Positions 52,653 through 61,915 are shown, numbered from the stretch's first letter. The stretch: 64,000 bases of DNA from Bifidobacterium goeldii (GCF_003951095.1 NZ_QXGL01000002.1:186001-250000); one strand, 5' to 3'. Numbers and translations: made by a program. Notes: generated by a model not told the origin, from the letters alone.

Positions 52653-55600
52653 TTACAGCAGGTGGCGTGCGCTCAGCTCGTCGGCGAAGAGGTTCGCTTG
52701 GATGTGGCTCGGGTCAAGTGCGAGCGCATCGCCTAGGAACTTCGCCGCGGCCGGCTGATCGCCGGTGCCGATGTTCGCCAAGCCCATCAGGTACAGGCAG
52801 TGGATGCGGTTCATCTTCGTGTAGTCGTTGTCGAAGATGAGGAAGTCGGGCAGCGAGACCGCGAAGTAGTCGATCTTCACGATGTCGTCCAAGTGCTGCT
52901 CGCCGTAGTCCAGCAGGCGGTAGAAGCGAGCGTTGGCCGGGCCCTCCTCGCCGAGCGCCTTGTGGGCGAGACCCTGGAAGAGGATCATTTCGGCGGGCTG
53001 GTCGTTGTAGTACATCGCGCCCTTCACCTCGTCGGGGCCGATCGTCGCCTGGCGGAATTCGGCGCGGGCTGCGTTCTCGTCGCCGAGTGCACGCTCGACC
53101 ACGCCCAGCCAGTAGTGAATATCGTTGTCTTTCTGGCCTTCGAGCTTGCCTTCGCCGAGGTTCTCCGGGTAGGCGAGCGTCTTCACCAGCAGTTCCTTAG
53201 CGCGCTCCCAATCGCCGGCGGCCATCGCGTCCTTGGCGAGCAGGGTGAGCGCGATGCGGTACTGCGCGGTGATCTTGCCTTCGCCGCCCTCCCACGGGTG
53301 GAAGCGGCGCTGGCTCATCAGCTCGTAAGCCTTCGCGTAATGGCCAGTGAGGTTGAGCACGGTCAGATATTCGATGGTCAGATCGTCGCGTTCGGCTACC
53401 ACGTCGAGATGCTTCTCGAACTCCTCGAGGCGCTGCTCGTAGCTCCAGCCGATCTTGCGGTGCAGCTGGTCCATCTCAAGAAATACACGCGCATCCGACT
53501 CGTCGAGCGCGTACGCCTGCTCGATCTCAGTCTTGGCTGCCGCAGCGTCGCCGCGCTTGTTGTAGTAGGCGAGCGCAAGGTTGCGGTGTACAGTCGGGAA
53601 GCTCGGGTCGAGGTCGCGGCTGGATTTCCACAGGGCAATCGCACGGTCGGCAAGCGTCTTGTCGTAGAACAGGCAGCCCAAGTAGTACGGAGCCTTGGCG
53701 CCGTTCACGGTCTCGATCGCGGCTTCGAGCGCGGCGATATCTTCGAGCTTGTTCGGGAAGCAGTAGTCGCTTGGCGCGGCTTCGGCAGCCTCGAAGGCGG
53801 CGCGGGCCTCGTCGGCGCGGCCGAGACGCTCTAGATACAGTCCCTCGTAGTACTTGACCATCGGCTTCGACTGGTCAGCTTCAGCCAGCAATGCGAGCGC
53901 CTCCTCGTAGGCGCCAAACAGCGCATAATCGCGCGCGGCCTGCAGGTAGTTCTCGTGGAAGCCGCGCATGAGACCGGCCAGCTCCGCCGGGTCAGCGCCA
54001 GCGATCACGCGCTCATTACCAGACACGAAGTCGAACTGGTCGATCTTCAGGTTTTCGGCGAGCGCGTCGGCAGCCTCGGAAGCACGTCCGAGCTTGCGCA
54101 GCACGTAGGCGCGCAGTGCGCGAGCCTTGATGTTCATCGTGTTGCGGGTGAGTGCGGTGTTCACGTATTCGAGCGCGTCGGCGAAATCTCCGCGGCGCGC
54201 GGCGATCGCGGCCATGTAGAAGAACGCGCGCTCCTTCTGCGTGTCATCCCACGTGGCCTTGTAGAACGCGTCGAACGCCTTGTCGTAGTTACCTTCGAAG
54301 AACAGCGCGAGGCCGAGGTTGTAGTGCGGCTCGGAATCGTACGGCTGCGTGTTGTGCTTAGTGAGGCGCTTGATAGCGGCACGGAAGTGCTGTTCAGCGC
54401 CCTTGAAGTCACCGCGGCGCAGCAGCAGTCGACCATACGCGTTGTTGATACGCGCGTCGCCCGGATCACGCTTCAAGCCTTCGAGATAGTACGGGTCGGG
54501 CATGTAGGTGGCGTGACGGTACTGCTCGAGGTGCGTGGCGGCGAGGAACAGCTCCTCGTTGGTGGCGATATCCGCAGGCGCCTCTGCGGCGCGAGCCGGC
54601 TCGGGCAGTTTTTCGATCTTCTTGGGCTGCGGCGTGTAGTCGATAAGCACCTTGCCAGCAGCATCCGTAACGGTTGCGGTGATATCGGTAGCAGCCGCAT
54701 CGCCGACGGAGAATTCTGCACGGACGATGTCGTTCGGGCTGATCGTGCCATGGTATTCGTACAGCACAGCGCCGGTGCGATCGTCGGTGACGGTGACGTG
54801 CGCGTTCTCGTACACGCTGGTTGCGTACACGGTGACACGGCCCTGGCCGGCAGTCAGGCCCTGTGCCTCGATGCCTTCGGTTTCACCAGCCGCACCGAAC
54901 GTGTCTTCCGGGCCGATTTCCAGGTTCACAGCGGCATTAATGGACGCGTTCTTGACCTGCCCCACGCCCTTGTACGGCATGAAGTACTGCGTGAAAGTCT
55001 TGCCCTCGTACGGCTTGAGCCACGTGAAATCAGGCTGATTGTCGGTGAATACGCCGGTCATCAGCTCCACATAAGGCCCGTTCGCGTCGGTGAGGTTGCG
55101 GTCCCACGCGCGGCCGAAGTCGCCGTTGCCCCACGTCCACTGCTTCTTACCGGGGCTCACGTGGTGGTCGGCCACGTGCAGGATGCCCGCGCCGACACCG
55201 AAGTCGTAGCCGCCGACAAAGTTGTAGTCGGAATGCGCAGCCATGTAGCTGGTCGGAACCGGCACGTTCTTGTAGCGGCCGATGTCAACGCCCTCGGAAT
55301 AGTCGTGCTTGTAATACGTTCCGGTGGCGATCGGGTAACGGGAGACGTCGCGCTTGCCGTGGTCCATCACGGCGGTCACGTCCGGCGGCATCACAGTCTT
55401 GGTGTGCTCGTTAACCGGCACAGCCGGGTTGGCCCACCACAGGAAGGTCTGCGGCAGCGCGGTGCCGTTGTACAGCTGAGCGGTGATCTCGATGTACGCC
55501 TTGCCGGGGTGCAGCGCGATCTTGGTGACGACCTGCGTACCGTACATCTGGTCGGTGTCGTGGCACAACACGGCCTTGCCACCGTCGGGCAGGTCTTCGA

Positions 55601-56000
55601 TCTTGTAGTCAACCGGCAGGTACGTGGTCGGGCGGTGGTGCTGCGGCCAGTTGAACTCAATACCGCCGGAGATCCACGGGCCAGTCAGGCCTACGAGCGC
55701 CGGCTTGATGACGTCGTTGCGGTAGACGAAATCGTAATTGTTGGTTTTATCCTTCGCGTACTGGATGCGGCCACCGAGTTCAGGCAGTACGGTCACTTCA
55801 AGATATTCGTTCTCGATGATGACGGCCTTGTACGCCTTGTCGTGCTTCTCGTCGCTGATGGTTTCGATAACCGGGTACGGGTAGACGCGACCCGAGCTGC
55901 CCTGGTAGACGCGCTTTTCAATAAACTCCGGGTTCTTGTCCGCCGCGCCGATCTCATAAGTGGGGATCGTGATGACGGTATCGCTGATGGTGACGCTCAT
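52653..56000 (-). CDS. DUF5107 domain protein fused to TPR repeats
   Basis: An 1115-residue cytoplasmic protein. Residues 1-400 form a DUF5107 domain resembling galactose-mutarotase-like or sugar-active beta-sandwiches (EVTVLPELGGRIQYAKDK, WISGGIEFNWPQHHRP, WTWGNGDFGRAWDRNLTD). From about residue 500 to the end there are many TPR-like helical pairs (for example EPHYNLGLALFFEGNYDKAFDAFYKA). DUF5107-TPR proteins occur in carbohydrate-use loci; the reaction, if any, is unknown to me. ATG 56000 has AAGGAG; the frame to 56069 is unsupported. It is divergent from an AraC-type regulator that is its likely controller. Confidence 0.85.
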   Translation of the reverse strand: MSVTISDTVITIPTYEIGAADKNPEFIEKRVYQGSSGRVYPYPVIETISDEKHDKAYKAVIIENEYLEVTVLPELGGRIQYAKDKTNNYDFVYRNDVIKPALVGLTGPWISGGIEFNWPQHHRPTTYLPVDYKIEDLPDGGKAVLCHDTDQMYGTQVVTKIALHPGKAYIEITAQLYNGTALPQTFLWWANPAVPVNEHTKTVMPPDVTAVMDHGKRDVSRYPIATGTYYKHDYSEGVDIGRYKNVPVPTSYMAAHSDYNFVGGYDFGVGAGILHVADHHVSPGKKQWTWGNGDFGRAWDRNLTDANGPYVELMTGVFTDNQPDFTWLKPYEGKTFTQYFMPYKGVGQVKNASINAAVNLEIGPEDTFGAAGETEGIEAQGLTAGQGRVTVYATSVYENAHVTVTDDRTGAVLYEYHGTISPNDIVRAEFSVGDAAATDITATVTDAAGKVLIDYTPQPKKIEKLPEPARAAEAPADIATNEELFLAATHLEQYRHATYMPDPYYLEGLKRDPGDARINNAYGRLLLRRGDFKGAEQHFRAAIKRLTKHNTQPYDSEPHYNLGLALFFEGNYDKAFDAFYKATWDDTQKERAFFYMAAIAARRGDFADALEYVNTALTRNTMNIKARALRAYVLRKLGRASEAADALAENLKIDQFDFVSGNERVIAGADPAELAGLMRGFHENYLQAARDYALFGAYEEALALLAEADQSKPMVKYYEGLYLERLGRADEARAAFEAAEAAPSDYCFPNKLEDIAALEAAIETVNGAKAPYYLGCLFYDKTLADRAIALWKSSRDLDPSFPTVHRNLALAYYNKRGDAAAAKTEIEQAYALDESDARVFLEMDQLHRKIGWSYEQRLEEFEKHLDVVAERDDLTIEYLTVLNLTGHYAKAYELMSQRRFHPWEGGEGKITAQYRIALTLLAKDAMAAGDWERAKELLVKTLAYPENLGEGKLEGQKDNDIHYWLGVVERALGDENAARAEFRQATIGPDEVKGAMYYNDQPAEMILFQGLAHKALGEEGPANARFYRLLDYGEQHLDDIVKIDYFAVSLPDFLIFDNDYTKMNRIHCLYLMGLANIGTGDQPAAAKFLGDALALDPSHIQANLFADELSARHLL

Positions 56001-56229
56001 GGTCTGCTCCTTCGCTTCCCTCATTGGAACGTGCGGCGGCGGGCGATCTCGAGCCGCTGCAGCTTGCAAACTTTTTATTATTTGCCTACAGATTACGGCC
56101 GATTTTCTGGTTCACCGGTTGTTTTCCTGCTCACGAATATAAAAAAATTGCGCATGAGTGATGTTGGTATGCGTGCTACGATAATTACCATCTAATTGAC
56201 ATCTGATTCACCGCGGAACAGGAGCAATA
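56001..56229. promoter_or_regulatory. Divergent promoter region, DUF5107 gene and AraC regulator
   Basis: These 229 bases are AT-rich compared with the genes. GATAAT near 56179 and TTGACA near 56198 are promoter-like words, but no well-spaced pair was found. AraC-type sites are expected here; I cannot identify them. Confidence 0.35.
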
Positions 56230-57087
56230 ATGAAACCTGCCGAGCATGGTATTCGCAATGAAGGATCGGATTTTTACATCTACACACCGAGCCGCACAGC
56301 GTTGCAAACATTCCTCTACCCGCTGCGCGCTGGGCTGTTTCAATATGAGTCTGGATATCGTCAGGAACGAACGTCATTTGACAGTTTTCTGCTGATGTAT
56401 ATACGCCGTGGAGCCTTTGACGTAGTGACTGATGAAGGGGCACAACGAGCCACTAAAGGTGATTTTGTATTGTTAGATTGCTATAAGCACCACTCATACA
56501 GCACTAACATCGACAGCGAAGTGCTGTGGATGCATTTTGACGGATTGCAAGCGCGACCGTACTTTGAGCTGATTCATAGCAAACTTGGCACAGTAATCTC
56601 GCTCAAGGAAGCAAACTACGCAGTCACACGCCTGACTGGTATCTTCGAGACGTTCCACGCCGGCTCGCGCATCTCCGAGCCGCGCATGTCGAAATACATC
56701 ACCGATATCCTTACCGAATTCGCGATGACTGCCACCGAGAGTAACACGTCGGCGCAGCGTCAGCCGCATGCGATCGAGGACGTGCTCACTTACATCGCCA
56801 ACCATCTGGCCGACCCACTGCCGATCGAAGAGCTGGCAGCGCGCGCGTACATGAGCGAATACCATTTCATTCGCGTCTTTAAGCGCGAGACTGGCTACAC
56901 GCCACACGCGTATATCGTCGACGCGCGCATGCATGCCGCGAAATACATGCTCATTAATTCAGACATTCCCTTAAAGCAGCTGTGCGAGGAGTGCGGCTTC
57001 GCTGACACCAGCGCCTTTTGCGCCGCGTTCAAGCGTCGCAACGGCGTTTCCCCCATCGAATTTCGCAAGCGCAGCGAGATTCAGTAG
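56230..57087 (+). CDS. AraC-family transcriptional regulator
   Basis: A 285-residue activator. The N-terminal cupin-like sensor includes FLLMYIRRGAFDVVTDEG and KGDFVLLDCYKHHSY. The C-terminal tandem helix-turn-helix is typical: LPIEELAARAYMSEYHFIRVFKRETGYTPHAYI and IPLKQLCEECGFADTSAFCAAFKRRNGVSPIEFR. AGGAGC precedes the ATG. Divergence from the DUF5107 gene suggests sugar-dependent activation of it. Confidence 0.93.
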   Translation: MKPAEHGIRNEGSDFYIYTPSRTALQTFLYPLRAGLFQYESGYRQERTSFDSFLLMYIRRGAFDVVTDEGAQRATKGDFVLLDCYKHHSYSTNIDSEVLWMHFDGLQARPYFELIHSKLGTVISLKEANYAVTRLTGIFETFHAGSRISEPRMSKYITDILTEFAMTATESNTSAQRQPHAIEDVLTYIANHLADPLPIEELAARAYMSEYHFIRVFKRETGYTPHAYIVDARMHAAKYMLINSDIPLKQLCEECGFADTSAFCAAFKRRNGVSPIEFRKRSEIQ

Positions 57088-57210
57088 GGGGAAAGCAACA
57101 CCAGCATATGACATCGCTATTCAGCTCATCTTGATTGTTTCTTATGATATTTCCAAGCAATGTTGCCTAGCGGGCGACCAATTCCGCTATGTACGACATG
57201 AGGAGTTGCC

Positions 57211-58506
57211 ATGAGCGCACGTTTCTGTACATCCTGCGGCAGCCCATTATCGGAGAATGCCCGATTTTGCACTACATGCGGCCAAGCCGTATCAACCGCT
57301 AACGCCCCTGCCGCTCCCAGTGAGCCGAATGCGCCCGTAACTCCCGATTCACTGCCGGAAACTTCACCAGTACCGCCGGCCGCACCGCAACCGCAGCAGC
57401 CAGAGCAGCAGCCGACAGCGCAGCAGCCGGAGCAACAGCCAGAACAGTCGGAATCGTCGCCGTCTCAGCCCAAGCAGCATCGTCGTACGATCATCATCAT
57501 CGCTGCAGTATGCGCAGTAGTGTTGGTTATCGCCGCAGTAGCGGGCGGTCTATGGTGGTCTCATCATAATCAGGAAACGCAGCTGGCGGCTTGTCAGTCA
57601 ATGTTGAGCCGTATCAAGAGCGGAGAGGGTGCTGCGTCCAAGAAAATCGAACGCGCACAAGAGCTTTCCCACGTGACCGCAGATCAGGTGGATGATCAAT
57701 CCACGGTTGAGGCATTGGCTAAAGCGCAAAAGGAGCTCGGTTCTGCAGTGTCCGCATCGGACTATCAATGCCCCACTGACGCGCGTGCCGCTGAGTTGAA
57801 AACTACTACGGAACACATGGATAAGGCTTGGTCCGCGCAAAACAAGCATCTGAAAGCGCTGGTTAAAGCTGCGGACGCAGTGGAAACCAGCCGAGCATCT
57901 AAGTCTTTCACCGCAGATAAAGCAGATTTGCAGAGCAAGCTCTCCGACGCGCAGAGCCTGCTCACTTCTTCTCAAGGGCGAGTGTTCGACGATACCGCTC
58001 GTAACCAATTGCAAACCGAAATTGCCAAGGTGAACGACACGCTCAGCAGTATCACCAGCAAGGATGCTGACAAACTCAGTGAAGCCAGCAAGGAACTGCA
58101 AACGGCCGTTGATGCGGTCAACAAGGCCGTTAGCGACTATACCGCCGACCACTCTCGGTGCCAGTCTTTTGCCGGAGGCTTTGGCGCCTTCCAAGCGGGC
58201 GGTAGTCTCATATTGAGCGCGGATTGCAGCTACAAATTGACCGGCCCTATGGATGTCGTGTATGAAACACACTCCTATGCATCTCAGTCGTTCACCAAGA
58301 ATAATGATGGATCATATTCGTGGCGCAACGAGGCAGGCGACACTATTTCGTATCTCCCGCCCGGAGTTCATTCCCCTCAAATGGACGAATACTATGCCGC
58401 ATCGAATATGACTACACCGGATGAGATGGTGCAGCGAGCAAAGATCGTAGGCCCGGGATTATATGTTAAGGGAGCGAGCGGAGTTACTAGTAGTTTGAGT
58501 AATTAA
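57211..58506 (+). CDS. Zinc-ribbon membrane protein with coiled-coil region
   Basis: A 431-residue protein. The N-terminus is a zinc ribbon (CTSCGSPL, CTTCGQAV), then a Pro/Gln linker, one membrane helix (IIIIAAVCAVVLVIAAVAGGLWW) near residue 100, a helical Ala/Lys/Asp-rich external region to about residue 310, and a C-terminal domain that includes GAFQAGGSLILSADCSYKLTG. This layout is common in actinobacterial envelope proteins of unknown role. The gene stands alone. Confidence 0.8.
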   Translation: MSARFCTSCGSPLSENARFCTTCGQAVSTANAPAAPSEPNAPVTPDSLPETSPVPPAAPQPQQPEQQPTAQQPEQQPEQSESSPSQPKQHRRTIIIIAAVCAVVLVIAAVAGGLWWSHHNQETQLAACQSMLSRIKSGEGAASKKIERAQELSHVTADQVDDQSTVEALAKAQKELGSAVSASDYQCPTDARAAELKTTTEHMDKAWSAQNKHLKALVKAADAVETSRASKSFTADKADLQSKLSDAQSLLTSSQGRVFDDTARNQLQTEIAKVNDTLSSITSKDADKLSEASKELQTAVDAVNKAVSDYTADHSRCQSFAGGFGAFQAGGSLILSADCSYKLTGPMDVVYETHSYASQSFTKNNDGSYSWRNEAGDTISYLPPGVHSPQMDEYYAASNMTTPDEMVQRAKIVGPGLYVKGASGVTSSLSN

Positions 58507-58539
58507 GGAAGAACCGCACTCAAGAACAATCATCAATCC

Positions 58540-58571
58540 AAGCCTGCGCAAACCACAATTTGCGCAGGCTT
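58540..58571 (+). terminator. Terminator after the zinc-ribbon gene
   Basis: AAGCCTGCGCAAA (58540-58552) pairs with TTTGCGCAGGCTT (58559-58571) around a six-base loop. Confidence 0.8.
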
Positions 58572-58646
58572 TGCTATACAGCAGGACCGTTAACCGCATT
58601 CAAGCGCCACGACAGTATTCTCTGACAGTATTCTCTCCTCAAGATA

Positions 58647-58707
58647 CAAACTGGTCAGGTAAAGTGACCAGTTTGGAGAAAATTGGTCACTTTGCGTGAC
58701 CAGTTGG
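58647..58707. repeat. Twin hairpin repeat with ACTGGTCA/TGACCAGT arms
   Basis: Hairpin 1 is CAAACTGGTCA (58647-58657) with TGACCAGTTTG (58665-58675). Hairpin 2 is TTGGTCAC (58683-58690) with GTGACCAG (58696-58703). The two halves are themselves an inverted repeat with two mismatches over 22 bases. It is a palindromic repeat unit or regulator site, not coding. A 13-base direct repeat (GACAGTATTCTCT) lies just left of it at about 58612-58637. Confidence 0.7.
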
Positions 58708-58801
58708 CAATTCGGGGAGGTATTACGCGAACCACCAGGCCGTTCATAAGCGGATAATGTTGCCGACTGGACTTCGCACAGTCGGCTTCCGCAATCGGTG
58801 T

Positions 58802-59794
58802 TTATAGAACCGCGTTGGCGATTGCCATGGCGGCAACGCCGGCGAAGCCCATTGAGGTGAGGCAAAAACCGGAGAGTTTCGCGTTGCCGAGCACTTTATC
58901 GGTGAAGATCGCGGAGAAGATGCCGGCTGGCGCGAAGCAAATAAACACGACTGCCTTGCGCGTCATCGCGTCGAACGGCAGTAGATGCCACGCGGCGAAA
59001 GCGAACAGCAAGCCGAATCCGAAGCGGCATACGAGAATCGTCAGCGCGTCCATCACGTCGCGCTTTGAGCCGGGCATATCCATCATCATGCCGATCATCA
59101 GCATTGAGCACAGCGTGTTCGCTTGCGCAATCGGTGCAATAAAATCTGCGGCAGCGGCCGGCGGGCGAATGCCAGCGATCATCAGCACAGTCATGATCAT
59201 GTACACGTCGAACGGTACTGAGGTGACGAAATTGCGCAGGATTGTGCGCAGCATCGCGCGGCGAGCGAGACGTTTCGCATCCGCGTCGCGCGGCGGCTCA
59301 TGCGGCACGACGTGCGCGGCTGGATTATTGCCGATCTGTTCGGCGAGCGGGCGGGACGCGTCGATATGCAGCAGCGCGGTGGTGGTGACGTAGTTGCCAG
59401 CGGACATCATGATTGAATTACCAACGTCGAACATGACTGCCGGCAAGGCTGCGGCCGGGCCGATGAACGTGGTAAGCACTGGCAGCGCGAAATTACCCGC
59501 GTTGTAACCGGCACCGTTGAGCATGAGGAACGCGCGGCGAGCGACTGGCATGCGGCGCGAGACAACGTACATTGCTACCAGCGGGATTGTGGCGCATACG
59601 AATCCAAAAACGGAAATCCATAACAGGCCAATATCGTGCCGGCCTGTAGCAAACGAGGTGATAATCGCCGCTGGCAGCGTGATATACAACACGACTTTCT
59701 GCAATACGCGGTAATTATCCGCGCCGAACAAGCCGACGCGTTTGAGCGTATAGCCGAGCACAATAATGGCGAGAATCTTGGCAACAGCGAGCAT
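58802..59794 (-). CDS. AEC-family transporter (auxin efflux carrier type)
   Basis: A 330-residue membrane protein with about ten hydrophobic segments. LGYTLKRVGLFGADNYRVLQKVVLYITLPAAIITSF at the N-terminus, NGAGYNAGNFALPVLTTFIGP in the middle and FICFAPAGIFSAIFTDKVLG at the end are AEC features. A charged loop with NNPAAHVVPHEPPRDADAKR lies in the centre. Bacterial members export organic or amino acids such as malate. AAAGGTAGG precedes the ATG. It stands between two hairpins without partner genes. Confidence 0.88.
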   Translation of the reverse strand: MLAVAKILAIIVLGYTLKRVGLFGADNYRVLQKVVLYITLPAAIITSFATGRHDIGLLWISVFGFVCATIPLVAMYVVSRRMPVARRAFLMLNGAGYNAGNFALPVLTTFIGPAAALPAVMFDVGNSIMMSAGNYVTTTALLHIDASRPLAEQIGNNPAAHVVPHEPPRDADAKRLARRAMLRTILRNFVTSVPFDVYMIMTVLMIAGIRPPAAAADFIAPIAQANTLCSMLMIGMMMDMPGSKRDVMDALTILVCRFGFGLLFAFAAWHLLPFDAMTRKAVVFICFAPAGIFSAIFTDKVLGNAKLSGFCLTSMGFAGVAAMAIANAVL

Positions 59795-59833
59795 ATCGGC
59801 CTACCTTTCCAATACCCGCGGCGATAGTGTAAC

Positions 59834-59873
59834 AAAAAAGCAGGGGCGGCCCACAGGAAAAAGCCGCCCCTGC
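59834..59873 (-). terminator. Strong terminator upstream of the AEC gene
   Basis: GCAGGGGCGGC/GCCGCCCCTGC (59840-59850, 59863-59873) is followed by TTTTTT on the minus strand. It would end a transcript coming from the GH30 or small-ORF side. Confidence 0.88.
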
Positions 59874-59937
59874 GCAAACACAGGAAGAAGTTAGAAGGAG
59901 TTGAGGCTGTTGGAGCCGGTCGCCTCACACCGGTGGA

Positions 59938-59953
59938 TGATCACGAATGATCT
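59938..59953. promoter_or_regulatory. TGATCA-N4-TGATCT dyad
   Basis: TGATCACGAATGATCT matches the pattern of the operator at 42233-42248 and of 62014-62029. It directly abuts the stop codon of the 24-codon ORF at 59953-60027. Confidence 0.4.
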
Positions 59954-60027
59954 CAGGCGGCGAGGCCGGCGAACAGCGCCGACCAGTCCATCGACTCGTC
60001 ATCACTCTCAGCAAATTCCACGTTCAT
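59953..60027 (-). CDS. Tiny ORF (24 aa) with strong ribosome site
   Basis: ATG 60027 is preceded by AGGAGGT at five bases, one of the best ribosome sites in the window. The acidic peptide MNVEFAESDDESMDWSALFA continues with GLAA and stops at 59953. It lies between the 28-bp inverted repeat at 60100-60185 and the terminator at 59834-59873, on the GH30 strand. A precursor or leader peptide is possible; no maturation enzyme is nearby. Unrecognised. Confidence 0.45.
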   Translation of the reverse strand: MNVEFAESDDESMDWSALFAGLAA

Positions 60028-60099
60028 CGGCACCTCCTCTCGCCATCCATCATCAGTAATCCATATCAAGAAGCCACGCGTCGCCTTACGCACCTCGGA

Positions 60100-60185
60100 G
60101 GGGCTGTCGGGACATATGATGCTCGACCGTAAGACTTGGCCGAGCGGCCCGGAGCGTGTCGAGCATCATATGTCCCGACAGCCCC
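60100..60185. repeat. Perfect 28-bp inverted repeat with 30-nt loop
   Basis: Arms 60100-60127 and 60158-60185 match at all 28 positions (GGGGCTGTCGGGACATATGA begins the left arm). The 30-base loop has a GGCCGAGCGGCC core. It lies 59 bases past the GH30 stop codon. It is far longer than a normal terminator and has no T-run. The inverted repeat at 63401-63472 has the same loop length. Confidence 0.9.
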
Positions 60186-60244
60186 GCCCCCAGCAGCCTC
60201 GTCAGCCCCGCCCTAAGCACTCACCAAGCGTGGCTACTTCAATC

Positions 60245-61804
60245 TCACTCGTCGACGCCCCACACGCGCACCTTGCCCGGTGCCACATCGCCGAGCAGGT
60301 GGGTCGGAGCCGGGTTGAGCTCGAACTTGCCGTCTTCGGGCACGGTGGACTCGTTGAGCGGGCCGTTGCCCTTGTGCACGGTTACGGTGCCCCAAGCCGG
60401 CACGGTGACCTTCTGCCAACGGTTGCCTTCGCCGGAGATGGTGAACGCAGCTTCGAGCGGCTCGCCGGTCGGGTTGTAGATGTGGGCGGCCACGTCGCCG
60501 TTCGGGGCGAGGAAGGCCACGGAGCCGAGGCCGCCGGACCAGCCGTCAGGCGTGTAGTTGCTGGAGCGGACGACCACGGAGCCGGGCTCGACGTCCTGGC
60601 CGAAGGCGCGCAGCATGAAGTATTCGAGGTTGCGGATGACTTCGCCGGTCTCGTGCTGGATGGTTACGACACCGCGGCGGCCGGTGGCGCCAACCTGGTT
60701 CGGGAGGCCGCGCTCGTCGAGGGCGAGGTTCCACAGGGCGATGAAGGATTCACCGGTGCGCACGAGCCAGTTGCCGATGATGCCGGACATGATGTGGGCG
60801 GCGTCTTCAGGGGTTTCTTCGATCATGCAGCGGCGCTCGGTCATGCCGAACAGCCAGTGGCTGTAGGAGCGGTTTGCGTTGAACACGTTGGAGTATGGGC
60901 CTTCGTAGGTGTGGAAGGTCAGGCCGTCGACGGCTGCAGCTTCGTCTGGGGTGACGATTTCGCGCACCGGCCACTTGAGGTTGTGCATGGAGTCGTCGTT
61001 GATGAAGATGCGCATCTCCGGGTACTTCTCGTTGAAGGCCGGGCGCAGGAAGTTGGCGGCGAACTCAGCCTGCTGCTTGAGGGTCCACATCATGGCAGGC
61101 CACTTCGGCGCGTTGGAAGGCTCGTTCTGCACGGTAACGCCCCAGATCGGGATGCCGAGCTTGCCCATTTCGTCAACGTACTTGACGAAGTAGCGAGCGT
61201 AGGTGCCTTCGAAGGAGTCGTGCATCGGGTCGAAGCCGTTGCCGGTCCACTCGTTGAAGCGCAGGTGGCCGCCCTGGCACAGGTGGCCGGTGTTCTTCAT
61301 CCAAGCCGGGGCGGACCACGGGGAGGCGATGATCTTGATGGACGGGTTGATCTTCAGGATTTCGAGCAGCACCGGGATGATGTACTTGAAGTCCTTGGTG
61401 GCGTCTGGCGCGCCGGGCTCACCCTCGCCGAGGGAGAACTTGGTGAGCAGGTTGTCGTGCTCGCCGAAGGGCAGGTCGTCGTAGGTGTAGTACGGCTGCG
61501 CGGCCGGCTCGCAGGAGCCCAGCGGGATGCGCAGGACAGAGAAGCCGCCCTTGTCCGGGTTGAAGGTGTCGTCGAGGAAGGCGTGACGCTGCTCGGCGTT
61601 CATGGAACCCCAGATCAGGGAGGCGGCTGCGTCGGTGAGTGCGGCGCCGGCGCCCAGCCACGGCTGCTTGCGGTCGGACAGGTCGACGACGATCTTGGCG
61701 GCGTCGCCAGGGTCAGATACGACTTCAGGTGCGGCGAGGGTCTCGCGACGCTGCGTGAGATCGCCGGAGGTGACAGTCCAGAATTCGTTGCTGTACTTGC
61801 TCAT
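60245..61804 (-). CDS. GH30 glycosidase (full length)
   Basis: A 519-residue GH30 enzyme without signal peptide. The first barrel strand region WLGAGAALTDAAASLIWG (about 49-66) is present. Acid/base is E228 (TVQNEPSNA) and nucleophile E323 (GMTERRC). The side beta domain is formed by both ends of the chain, and the C-terminus has WQKVTVPAWGTVTVHKGNG. Family activities include beta-glucosidase, glucosylceramidase, beta-xylosidase and beta-1,6-galactanase; which applies cannot be read here. AAGGA precedes ATG 61804. It is divergent from the DeoR-LacI regulator. It is closely related to the shortened copy at 39036-40385. Confidence 0.93.
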   Translation of the reverse strand: MSKYSNEFWTVTSGDLTQRRETLAAPEVVSDPGDAAKIVVDLSDRKQPWLGAGAALTDAAASLIWGSMNAEQRHAFLDDTFNPDKGGFSVLRIPLGSCEPAAQPYYTYDDLPFGEHDNLLTKFSLGEGEPGAPDATKDFKYIIPVLLEILKINPSIKIIASPWSAPAWMKNTGHLCQGGHLRFNEWTGNGFDPMHDSFEGTYARYFVKYVDEMGKLGIPIWGVTVQNEPSNAPKWPAMMWTLKQQAEFAANFLRPAFNEKYPEMRIFINDDSMHNLKWPVREIVTPDEAAAVDGLTFHTYEGPYSNVFNANRSYSHWLFGMTERRCMIEETPEDAAHIMSGIIGNWLVRTGESFIALWNLALDERGLPNQVGATGRRGVVTIQHETGEVIRNLEYFMLRAFGQDVEPGSVVVRSSNYTPDGWSGGLGSVAFLAPNGDVAAHIYNPTGEPLEAAFTISGEGNRWQKVTVPAWGTVTVHKGNGPLNESTVPEDGKFELNPAPTHLLGDVAPGKVRVWGVDE

Positions 61805-61885
61805 TTCGGTCCTTACACTGTGTGGTGTTTTGCGTGCTGTGGAGAAGTTCGGTACGTCGCCGTACCGCTTCCGTGTACAGATCAC

Positions 61886-61915
61886 ACTATAGCACTTTCA
61901 ATCAGTTTTAATCAA
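61886..61915 (-). promoter_or_regulatory. Promoter of the full-length GH30 gene
   Basis: Read on the minus strand, TTGATT and TATAGT are 18 bases apart. AATCA(G/A) words repeat within and around the -35 box, as expected if a regulator binds here. Confidence 0.55.

Noticed and set aside
53955-56195. 746-codon open frame opposite the DUF5107 gene
   Set aside because: Antisense shadow; the product has no recognisable domain and crosses the divergent promoter.
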